A stretch of DNA of 64,000 nt, taken from contig NZ_AVPU01000006.1 in assembly GCF_000768355.1 (NCBI RefSeq), positions 107,605 to 171,604 of the forward strand. Reading direction: 5' to 3'. This document shows, piece after piece, positions 56,483 through 64,000 of this stretch. A program made the translations under genes and the position numbers. Numbering within the stretch: the stretch's first letter is position 1; each line of letters starts with the position of its first letter. Under the pieces are notes generated by a model that was given only the letters and a program-made list of their open reading frames with translations, was not told the DNA's origin and searched no databases. The stretch comes from Lysobacter daejeonensis GH1-9 (GTDB lineage Bacteria > Pseudomonadota > Gammaproteobacteria > Xanthomonadales > Xanthomonadaceae).

Positions 56483-56489
56483 GGCCCCG

Positions 56490-59400
56490 TTGCTTCTCCC
56501 GCGCTTCGGTGCCGTGCCGCCCTTGCCCATCCGCAAAGCCGTAGGCTGTGGCCTGCTGGCCCTGGCCTTGCTGGGACCGGCCTACCCGCGTGCGCAAGCG
56601 GCCACGCGCGAGTTCTATTTCCAGTCACTGGGCAGCGAGCGTGGCCTGGTCCAGAACTCGGTCACCTCGATGGTCCAGGACCGCCAGGGGTTCGTGTGGG
56701 TCGGCACGCAGGGCGGCCTGCACCGGTACGACGGTCAACGCTTCGTTCCCTACCGCCACGAATCGCAGAACCCGGCCAGCCTGCCGGACAGTTTCGTCAC
56801 CGCGCTGGCCCTCGATGGCGAGCGCGGCCTGTGGATCGGCACGCAGTCGCGCTACGTGGCCCGGTTGGACCTCGGCAACGGCTCCGTGCAGCGCTACCTC
56901 AGCGGCAATGCGCCGGAAGGCCCCCGTCAGCGCGTGACCGGCCTGGTGCCGCTGCATGGTCGGTTATGGGTGGCGACCAGTGCGGGGCTGGAATGGTTGG
57001 AGCCGGCCAGCGGCCAGCGCCACCCGGTGCTGCGCCTGGACGCCAGCGTGGACCGCGACGTCGCCCCGCAGAAGCTGGTGGCCGACGCGCATGGCACGCT
57101 GTGGTACGGCAACTTGGCGGGCCTTTTCCACATCAGCGCCGACGGTCAGGCCACCCGCGTCGGGCCGGCGGTGGCCGTGACCAGCCTCGGCTTCGATCGG
57201 CAAGGGCAGCTCTGGGTCGGTCGCAGCGACGGGCTGTACCGCCTGCATTCCAACGGCCGCGAATTCCTGAGGCAGTGGCCTGCCAGCGGCGACACCACGG
57301 GCGGCGAAGTGCGCAACGTCGTCGAGGCCCCTGACCGCCAATTGTGGTTCAGCGTGGTCGGCAGCGGCCTGCGTCGACTGGACCCGCAAACCGGCCATGT
57401 CACCGTCATCGCGGAAAACGCGTCGGTTCCGGCCAGCCTGCCGGAGGACTCCATCACCACGCTGATGGTGGATCGAGGCGGCATGCTCTGGGCGGGCGGC
57501 TGGTTCCGTGGCGTATCCGTGACGAACCCGGCCGGCTCCCGGTTCACCTACGTGCTGGAACTGGAGGGCACCCGCAAGGGCAGCGCCGCCGCGGACGACA
57601 GCATCCGCTCGGTTTACGAATCCGAGCCCGGCGTACTTTGGCTTGGCACCGACGACGGCCGCCTCCTGCGCTACGAGAGCACCACCGACCGGTTTACCGA
57701 CTGGACTGCGCGCCTGCCCACGCCGGCCTCCACCTTGGCCGTCCTGCGCAGGACCATGGCGATGGGCGATGCGGGTCATGGCCGCCTGTGGCTGGCGACC
57801 ACGCACGGCCTGCTGAGATTCGACCCCCGTAACGGTGACGCCGAAACCGTGGCCCTGGGCGGCTACGGACACCCCGGCATACGCTCGCTGTTGCTCGCGC
57901 GCAACGGCGACCTCTGGCTGGGCACCAGCCACATGGGCGTGCTGCATTACCGTCGTGACGGCTCCGGTGTCACCCACTATGCCTGGCGCGAGGGTGACGC
58001 CCGCTCGTTGTCCCACCCGACCACCAATGCGCTGCTGGAGGACCGCAACGGCCGGATCTGGATCGGCACCAGCGATGGCCTTGACCTGCTCGATCCCGGC
58101 ACCGGACGTATCCGCCACCTTCGTCACCACGACCATGCCCCCGACAGCCTCGCGGGCAACCTCGTGCGCAGCTTGGTGCAGGCCGAAGACGGCTCGGTGT
58201 GGGTCGGGACCCACTCCGGCCTGAGCCGGGCGATCGAAGGCGCGGACGGCAGCATCCGGTTCAGCCATCCACTCAGCGGCAAGTTGGGCGACCGGGCCAC
58301 GCCCACGGTTTTCTCCATCCGCCAATCCGCCGGTGGTGCGCTCTGGCTGGGCACGGACATCGGCGTCCTGCGACTCGACCCAGCCAGCGGCGACGTGCGC
58401 AGCTACGGCGTCGCGGACGGCCTGCAGGACCTCGAATTCAACGGCGGTGCCGCGGCGCGCCTGCACGACGGCCGCTTGGCATTTGGTGGCGTGCGCGGCC
58501 TCAACCTGTTCGATCCCGGCCGCATCATCGACTCCCGCTTCAGCCCCCCGGCCCGCCTGCTCGCGGCCCGTATCGGCCTGGATGCCCCCGGCAACAGCGG
58601 CGCCCTGTGGCTACCCACACGGCTGGACATCCCGGCAGGCATCGACATCCTGCGCCTGCGGATCGGCGCCTTCGACTTCGACCCAGCGGCGCGCATCCGT
58701 TACCGCTACCGCATGGTCGGCTTCGATCGCGGCTGGATCGACAACGGCACGTCACCCGACATCACCTACACCCAGTTGCCGCCCGGGCACTACACCCTGC
58801 GTGCGCAAGCCACCAATCGCGACGGCATCTGGAGCCCGCAGGAGTTGCAGATCCCGGTCTACGTCGCACCGCCGCTCTGGCGCCATCCGCTGGCGATCTT
58901 CGTGGCGGTGCTGGTGGTGCTGGGTGCGAGCGCCACGATGGGTTGGCGCTGGACCCGACGGCGGCGCCTGGACCAGGGCTACTTCCGTCAGATCCGCGAG
59001 CGTGAGGAACGCCTGAAGCTGGCGCTGTGGGCCTCGGGCGAGCAGTTCTGGGACTACGACCTGGTGCGCGGCCAGGTGCACCGCATGCGCGTGGACGACC
59101 AGGGCAGCGATCCCACGGGCGGCGACATCCACACCCAGATCACCACCGACCACGTCATCCACGGCGACGACCTGCCCCAGGTGCTGGACCAGTTGCGCCA
59201 GCACCTGCGCGGCGATTCGGCGCTGTTCCTCTCCGAGCACCGCACCCGCGCACCGGACGGTAGCTGGCAGTGGGTACGCGCACGCGGCCGGGTGGTCGAA
59301 CGCGGGCCCGATGGCCGCGCGTTGCGCGTGGCGGGCACCGCCCGCGACATCACCGCCAGCCGCAGTGCCGAGCGGGAACGCCGCATCGCCAGCGAGGTGC

Positions 59401-61070
59401 TGCGCAGCATGGCCGAAGCCGTGGCGGTGTTCGACCGCGACTTCAACTTTGTCTCGGTCAACCCCGCCTTCTCGCGCATGACCGGCTACAACGACGCCGA
59501 GGTCATCGGCCGCGGCACCGAACTGCTCGACAGCCTGCAGCACGACCCCGACTTCTACCAGCACATGCGCGTGGAGATGGAACGGACCGGCCGCTGGTCC
59601 GGCGAAGTGTGGCAGCGGCGCAAGGACGGCACGGAATTCCTGTGCTGGCTGCAGGCCAGCATCGTGCTCGATGCCAGTGGCCAGCGTGGCCATTACGTCG
59701 CCGTGCTTGGCGACATCACCGACCAGAAGCGCGCCGAGCAGGAACTGCGCTACCTCGCCAACTACGACACGCTCACTGGCCTGCCCAACCGCACGCTGCT
59801 CTCCGAGCGCCTGTCCCGCGCCATCGTCCGCGCCCGCCGCCAGAACCAGAGCATCGCCGTCCTGTTCCTTGACCTGGACCGCTTCAAGGACATCAACGAC
59901 TCCCTCGGCCACGCCGCGGGCGACCGCATCCTGCGCGCCGCCGCGGCTCGCCTGCAGCAGACCGTCGGTCTGCAGCACACCGTGGCGCGGCTGGGTGGCG
60001 ACGAATTCACCGTGGTGCTGGAGAACATCGACACTGGCGAACAGGCCGAACAGGTCGCACTGGAGATCATCGCCGCATTCGAGCTGCCGCTGGACCTGGA
60101 AGAGCGCCACGAGGTGGTGATCTCGCCATCGATCGGTATCAGCCTGTACCCCGACCACGCCCAGGTCCCCACCGACCTGCTCAAGCACGCCGATACCGCG
60201 ATGTACCAGGCCAAGGCCATCGGGCGGCGCACGTTCATGCGCTACACCGAAAGCATGGACCACGAGATCCGCCAGCGCGCCACCATCTCCGCCGCGCTGC
60301 GCAAGGTCCTGGACCGCGGTGAACTGCGCCTGGTGTTCCAGCCACGCCTGTCGCTGGCCGACCAGCGCATCACCGGCGTGGAGGCACTGCTGCGCTGGAC
60401 CAGTGCCGAGCACGGCGAAATCGCACCAATACAGTTCGTGCCCCTGGCCGAGGAAACTGGCCTGATCATGGAGATCGGCGAATGGGCGCTGCGCCAGGCC
60501 TGCGCCGTGCTCAAGCGCTGGCAGGACCGCGGCCTGGATTCGCTGACCATGGCCGTCAACGTGTCCGCGCTGCAACTGCTGCGCGGCGACCTGCCCCGTG
60601 TGGTCGCCCGCACGCTGGAGACCACCGGTATCGATGCCCACGGCCTGGAACTGGAGCTGACCGAAAGCGTGATCATGGAGAACGCCGAGCAGACGGCCTC
60701 CACCCTGCAGGCCGTCCGTGATCTGGGCATCGCCCTGGCCGTGGACGATTTCGGCACCGGCTACTCGTCGCTGGCCTACCTCAAGCGCCTGCCGATCAAC
60801 ACGCTGAAGATCGACAAGGCCTTCATCGCCGACCTCACCATCGATCCCGACGATGAGGCCATTACCACTACGGTCATCGCCATGGCCCATTCGCTGGGCC
60901 TGAACGTCATCGCCGAAGGCGTGGAGACCGAGGCGCAGATGCAGTTCCTGCGCGCCCACGCCTGCGACGAGATCCAGGGCTACTGGCTGGCCCGCCCGAT
61001 GGCGGAAAGCGAGTGCCTGGCCTTCATCCTGGACTGGGACCGCCCGAAGCGCGTGACCGCCGTGCCTTGA
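56490..61070 (+). CDS. Reg_prop two-propeller/Y_Y_Y sensor with PAS-PAS-GGDEF-EAL
   Basis: Signal-transduction protein of up to 1,526 residues. Order: signal peptide (CGLLALALLGPAYPRAQA), periplasmic seven-bladed propellers made of Reg_prop repeats (GFVWVGTQGGLHRYDG, GRIWIGTSDGLDLLD and others, about 45-720), a Y_Y_Y domain (YRYRMVGFDRGWIDNG, 735-800), a transmembrane helix (about 800-820), PAS (850-955) and PAS (970-1085), GGDEF (RLGGDEF at about 1,168, no RxxD inhibitory site), and EAL (EALLRW at about 1,298) with NVSALQL, TESVIMEN, DDFGTGYSS, LKIDKAF and AEGVE intact. TTG 56490, GTG 56514 and TTG 56523 are all possible starts. Confidence 0.93.
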   Translation: MLLPRFGAVPPLPIRKAVGCGLLALALLGPAYPRAQAATREFYFQSLGSERGLVQNSVTSMVQDRQGFVWVGTQGGLHRYDGQRFVPYRHESQNPASLPDSFVTALALDGERGLWIGTQSRYVARLDLGNGSVQRYLSGNAPEGPRQRVTGLVPLHGRLWVATSAGLEWLEPASGQRHPVLRLDASVDRDVAPQKLVADAHGTLWYGNLAGLFHISADGQATRVGPAVAVTSLGFDRQGQLWVGRSDGLYRLHSNGREFLRQWPASGDTTGGEVRNVVEAPDRQLWFSVVGSGLRRLDPQTGHVTVIAENASVPASLPEDSITTLMVDRGGMLWAGGWFRGVSVTNPAGSRFTYVLELEGTRKGSAAADDSIRSVYESEPGVLWLGTDDGRLLRYESTTDRFTDWTARLPTPASTLAVLRRTMAMGDAGHGRLWLATTHGLLRFDPRNGDAETVALGGYGHPGIRSLLLARNGDLWLGTSHMGVLHYRRDGSGVTHYAWREGDARSLSHPTTNALLEDRNGRIWIGTSDGLDLLDPGTGRIRHLRHHDHAPDSLAGNLVRSLVQAEDGSVWVGTHSGLSRAIEGADGSIRFSHPLSGKLGDRATPTVFSIRQSAGGALWLGTDIGVLRLDPASGDVRSYGVADGLQDLEFNGGAAARLHDGRLAFGGVRGLNLFDPGRIIDSRFSPPARLLAARIGLDAPGNSGALWLPTRLDIPAGIDILRLRIGAFDFDPAARIRYRYRMVGFDRGWIDNGTSPDITYTQLPPGHYTLRAQATNRDGIWSPQELQIPVYVAPPLWRHPLAIFVAVLVVLGASATMGWRWTRRRRLDQGYFRQIREREERLKLALWASGEQFWDYDLVRGQVHRMRVDDQGSDPTGGDIHTQITTDHVIHGDDLPQVLDQLRQHLRGDSALFLSEHRTRAPDGSWQWVRARGRVVERGPDGRALRVAGTARDITASRSAERERRIASEVLRSMAEAVAVFDRDFNFVSVNPAFSRMTGYNDAEVIGRGTELLDSLQHDPDFYQHMRVEMERTGRWSGEVWQRRKDGTEFLCWLQASIVLDASGQRGHYVAVLGDITDQKRAEQELRYLANYDTLTGLPNRTLLSERLSRAIVRARRQNQSIAVLFLDLDRFKDINDSLGHAAGDRILRAAAARLQQTVGLQHTVARLGGDEFTVVLENIDTGEQAEQVALEIIAAFELPLDLEERHEVVISPSIGISLYPDHAQVPTDLLKHADTAMYQAKAIGRRTFMRYTESMDHEIRQRATISAALRKVLDRGELRLVFQPRLSLADQRITGVEALLRWTSAEHGEIAPIQFVPLAEETGLIMEIGEWALRQACAVLKRWQDRGLDSLTMAVNVSALQLLRGDLPRVVARTLETTGIDAHGLELELTESVIMENAEQTASTLQAVRDLGIALAVDDFGTGYSSLAYLKRLPINTLKIDKAFIADLTIDPDDEAITTTVIAMAHSLGLNVIAEGVETEAQMQFLRAHACDEIQGYWLARPMAESECLAFILDWDRPKRVTAVP

Positions 61071-61100
61071 CCGGCCGCCCCACACTGCTATCGTTCACCG

Positions 61101-61322
61101 ATGGATCGCGAAGAGCTCCTCGCCCAACTGCAATCGCTCAACGCCCGTCTCGACGAGCTGACCGAGCGCGCCCGCCGACTCGGCGAGGAGAACCGCAGCC
61201 TGCGCCAGCAACAGGAACAGCTGGCCGGCGAACGTTCCGCCCTGCTGGCCAAGAACGAACTCGCGCGCACCCGGGTCGAGGCGATGATCGCGCGACTGAA
61301 GTCGCTGGAGCAGCACACGTGA
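61101..61322 (+). CDS. ZapB-like coiled-coil protein (TIGR02449 family)
   Basis: Small protein of 73 residues that is one continuous coiled coil (DREELLAQLQSLNARLDELTERARRL), Leu/Glu/Arg-rich, and without other features. It overlaps zapA by 4 nt (GTGA), suggesting function with the Z-ring. The name ZapB is by position and coiled-coil character only; sequence identity with E. coli ZapB is not evident. Confidence 0.8.
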   Translation: MDREELLAQLQSLNARLDELTERARRLGEENRSLRQQQEQLAGERSALLAKNELARTRVEAMIARLKSLEQHT

Positions 61323-61621
61323 GCGCGAACCATCCGGTCACCATCCGCATCCTCGACCGTGAGTACACCGTGGGCTGCGAGCCCGACGAGCGCGACAGCC
61401 TGCTCGCCGCGGCCAAGGTGCTGGACGGCAAGATGCGGGAAATCCGCGGGAACAACCGCATGGCGGCCCTCGATCGCGTGGCCGTGCTGGCCGCACTGAA
61501 CCTCGCGCACGAACTGCAGGTGGCCCGCGTCGAGAATGAGGGTCGCGACCGCGAACTCGCGCGCACCCTGGGTGATCTGCAGCGCAAACTCGACGGCCTG
61601 TTCGACGCCACCTCGCGTTGA
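61319..61621 (+). CDS. zapA: Cell division protein ZapA
   Basis: Protein of 100 residues beginning SANHPVTIRILDREYTVGC with EPDERDSLLAAAKVLDGKM and a long C-terminal coiled coil (LNLAHELQVARVE..), typical of ZapA, which cross-links FtsZ filaments at the midcell. The GTG start overlaps the ZapB-like stop. It is upstream of 6S RNA and fau as in other gammaproteobacteria. Confidence 0.94.
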   Translation: MSANHPVTIRILDREYTVGCEPDERDSLLAAAKVLDGKMREIRGNNRMAALDRVAVLAALNLAHELQVARVENEGRDRELARTLGDLQRKLDGLFDATSR

Positions 61622-61679
61622 GTTCGTCAGCCCCCAAAGCAACGGGTCGGCCCTTCGATGGCCAAGCGGCGCGCCACGG

Positions 61680-61720
61680 CGCATGACTGCCATGCGTAAA
61701 GGGCGCCCCCGTGCGCCTTC
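61680..61720 (+). other. Hairpins after zapA
   Basis: CGCATG-ACTGC-CATGCG (61680-61696) and an imperfect stem AAGGGCGC...GCGCCTT (61699-61719) followed by CT. They may end the zapA message before 6S RNA. The remaining 61721-61818 shows nothing else I can support. Confidence 0.35.
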
Positions 61721-61818
61721 TGCCGGCCAGCTCCCCGGACTCACCCTCCGGAGCGATCGATGCTGAATGCCGCGCACTCCACACCGACGGGCGGCCGCCG
61801 CCTACCGGGCACTCACGC

Positions 61819-61824
61819 TATACT
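61819..61824 (+). promoter_or_regulatory. ssrS promoter -10 box
   Basis: TATACT about 8 bp before the expected 6S RNA 5' end; no TTGACA-like -35 is seen at 17 bp. Confidence 0.6.
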
Positions 61825-61831
61825 GCGTCCA

Positions 61832-62017
61832 CGTCCTCTGCTGTGTTCGACGGCGTACGCAAACATTCGCCTTGTCCCTTAATTACGACCACGGGGGCGC
61901 AACGGAAGCCCGGAGTGCATGTCCGCCACGCAGCGGGAAGCCCGACGGCCACCAAGCGTTCCCACTTGAACCCCGGGTTCAAGGTCGTTTCGTAAGCATC
62001 GGCACGAGCGGAGGACT
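61832..62017 (+). ncRNA. ssrS: 6S RNA
   Basis: A 186-nt region between zapA and fau, the standard position of 6S RNA in this class. The 5' end GTCCTCTGCT (61833-61842) pairs with AGCGGAGGAC (62007-62016) to give a ten-pair closing stem with one G-U pair, and the arms enclose an A/U-containing internal region (CCTTGTCCCTTAATT) suitable as the promoter-mimicking bubble. 6S binds sigma70-RNA polymerase. The ends are approximate; pairing was judged by eye. Confidence 0.85.
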
Positions 62018-62104
62018 TCCCTTTCACTGCCGGCGGTGCGGGCCACTGCCGGTACTCTCGGTCAACCGCGGCCAGGTCCACCCCGCCGCCCCGGATTGCG
62101 CTGG

Positions 62105-62703
62105 ATGACCGTCGACCTCGCGGCAGAACGCCGACAACTTCGCAGCGTCCTGCGCGACCGTCGTCGCGCCCTGCCGGCCGCCACCCGCATCGCCGCCGCC
62201 GAACAGCTGGCCACCCGCCTGCTGGCCATGCCATTCGCCCCCACGCACGGTTACGTCGCCGGCTACTGGGCCATGGACGCAGAGATCGCCCTGCATGCCT
62301 GGCAGCTCAAGCTTCCACGCGACTGCGTGTACTGCCTGCCCGTGCTCGGTGACGACGAGCGGTTGCGGTTTGCCCCGTGGCGTCCAGGCGATGCGCTGGT
62401 CAGCAACCGCTTCGGCATTCCCGAGCCGGACGTCTCGCCCTCTTCATTGCTGGAGCCGTCGCACCTGGCAATGGCGGTGATGCCCCTGGTCGGCTTCGAT
62501 GCCGCGGGCCAGCGTCTGGGGATGGGCGGCGGCTGGTACGACCGCACCTTCGCCTTCCGCCAAGAACGCCCCGCGCCGCCTTACCTGGTGGGCGCCGCGT
62601 TCGACGTGCAACAGGTCGATGCACTGACGGGCGCCGCCTGGGACGTGGCCGTCGATGCCGTTTGCACTGAAACCACCTTCATTGATTGCCGGAAAGTTCC
62701 CGC

Positions 62704-62707
<4 letters not shown>
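62105..62707 (+). CDS. fau: 5-formyltetrahydrofolate cyclo-ligase
   Basis: Protein of 200 residues of the 5-FCL family (YgfA), converting 5-formyl-THF to 5,10-methenyl-THF with ATP. It has RQLRSVLRDRRRALP at the N-terminus and the nucleotide/folate motif PLVGFDAAGQRLGMGGGWYDRTF. It directly follows 6S RNA, as in E. coli (ssrS-ygfA). ATG 62105; the gene overlaps the EVE gene by 4 nt. Confidence 0.94.
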
Positions 62708-63174
<467 letters not shown>

Positions 63175-63310
63175 GCGCACCGCCGCGTCGGTCGGCGCTT
63201 GGGGTTTCCGCGGGTGGTCGGCCGCGGTCTCCATTCGGTCGAGCTGGCCTGCATCCCACTGGGCGGGTTGATCGCCAGCGCCCGGGCGACGCGGATTCAA
63301 TCAGGCCCGT

Positions 63311-63316
63311 TACAAT
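63311..63316 (+). promoter_or_regulatory. Candidate -10 box for rpiA
   Basis: TACAAT, about 115 bp before the rpiA start; the -35 is weak. The region 63175-63433 shows no other feature. Confidence 0.4.
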
Positions 63317-63433
63317 CCTGCCTGCATCAGCCCTTTCCGGCCGCCTGCTGCCATCCTTCACGGAGCGCAGCGGTCCGGCCAGAAGTCGCGCAACGCCCGC
63401 CCCCCACCCACTGACCACGAGTTCCCCAACACC

Positions 63434-64000
63434 ATGAGCGAAGCCAAACGCCTGGCCGGCGAGAAGGCCATCGAGTACGTCGAGGATGGCATGATCGTCG
63501 GCGTCGGCACCGGTTCCACGGTGGCCTATTTCATTGATGCCCTCGCCCGCATCAAGGACCGCATCAAGGGCACCGTATCCAGCTCTGAACAGAGTACCGC
63601 CCGGCTGCGCGCCCACGGCATCGAGGTTTTTGACCTCAATACCACCGGTACGCTGTCCCTGTACGTGGATGGCGCCGATGAATGTGACCCGCACAAGTGC
63701 CTGATCAAAGGCGGCGGCGCCGCGCTGACGCGCGAGAAGATCATCGCCGAGGCCAGTGACAAGTTCGTCTGCATCATAGACCCGGCCAAGCGCGTCGACG
63801 TACTCGGCAAGTTCCCCCTTCCCGTCGAAGTCATTCCCATGGCGCGCAGCCTGGTGGCCCGTCAGTTGTTGGCGATGACCGGCGGCCAGCCGGTGTGGCG
63901 ACAGACGGCCGAAGGCCAAGGCGTGGTTACGGACAATGGCAATGCCATCCTGGACATCCATAATCTTTCGATAACCGAACCGGTTGGTCTTGAGCAGTCG
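63434..64000 (+). CDS. rpiA: Ribose-5-phosphate isomerase A, N-terminal part
   Basis: First 189 codons of RpiA, which interconverts ribose 5-phosphate and ribulose 5-phosphate; the gene runs past the right edge (E. coli RpiA is 219 residues). Phosphate loop [12 protein letters not shown], active-site DGADECDP and [12 protein letters not shown] are clear. With tkt at 15-17 kb it gives two enzymes of the non-oxidative pentose phosphate branch in this window. Confidence 0.96.
   Translation, partial: MSEAKRLAGEKAIEYVEDGMIVGVGTGSTVAYFIDALARIKDRIKGTVSSSEQSTARLRAHGIEVFDLNTTGTLSLYVDGADECDPHKCLIKGGGAALTREKIIAEASDKFVCIIDPAKRVDVLGKFPLPVEVIPMARSLVARQLLAMTGGQPVWRQTAEGQGVVTDNGNAILDIHNLSITEPVGLEQS

Overview
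The window is GC-rich chromosomal DNA from a gammaproteobacterium of the Xanthomonadales, most likely the Lysobacteraceae/Xanthomonadaceae (Lysobacter- or Luteimonas-like). This is inferred from the mixture of genes: Xanthomonad-type gene order around pilMNOPQ/mrcA, gmk-rpoZ-spoT-recG and zapA-ssrS-fau, a type B L31 protein, DUF1631/PilZ proteins, and large Reg_prop and GGDEF-EAL sensors. It reads as core chromosome with scattered accessory regulatory genes. I saw no tRNA, rRNA, CRISPR array, insertion sequence or prophage.

Layout. 0-2.2 kb: a sulfide-detoxification module (sulfide:quinone oxidoreductase, rhodanese, BigR/SqrR-type thiol-switch repressor, persulfide dioxygenase) around a divergent promoter with a palindromic operator. 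2.2-4.3 kb: a BlaI-type repressor with an M56 (BlaR1-like) membrane peptidase, preceded by two operator dyads. 4.3-15.2 kb: accessory stretch with a LysR regulator beside a secreted amidohydrolase, a tandem PspC protein, a membrane-bound AraC regulator, a secreted DJ-1-like protein, two secreted NTF2-like proteins, a serine hydrolase, a LytS/LytR-type two-component system, a PD40 lipoprotein and a decayed gene fragment. 15.3-18.9 kb: transketolase and a dicarboxylate/amino-acid:cation symporter. 19-26 kb: a MoxR-DUF58-DUF4381-BatA-BatB/C-BatD operon with stop/start overlaps at most junctions. 26-31 kb: the type IV pilus assembly operon pilMNOPQ, divergent from mrcA (PBP1A, 31.3-33.8 kb).

34.6-37 kb: citrate synthase with a membrane protein in its operon and palindromes at its promoter, then rpmE2. 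37-45 kb (minus): yicC-gmk-rpoZ-spoT-ridA-recG-nucleoside hydrolase. 45-50.3 kb (plus): rph-rdgB-hemW, then a DUF1631 protein overlapping a PilZ protein. 50.3-61 kb: a CHASE-PAS-GGDEF-EAL protein, pepQ, pepP, ygfB, and a 1,526-residue beta-propeller/PAS/GGDEF/EAL sensor. 61-64 kb: zapB-like, zapA, 6S RNA, 5-formyltetrahydrofolate cyclo-ligase, an EVE-domain protein and the start of rpiA.

Themes. Cyclic-di-GMP signalling is concentrated between 47.7 and 61 kb (one DUF1631 protein, one PilZ protein, two GGDEF-EAL proteins) and may connect with the type IV pilus genes 20 kb away. Several promoters carry clear inverted repeats (sulfide module, blaI, gltA, rph) and are the best candidates for undescribed regulation. 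Start codons were chosen from Shine-Dalgarno sites, overlaps with neighbouring genes, signal peptides and family length; uncertain ones are flagged.
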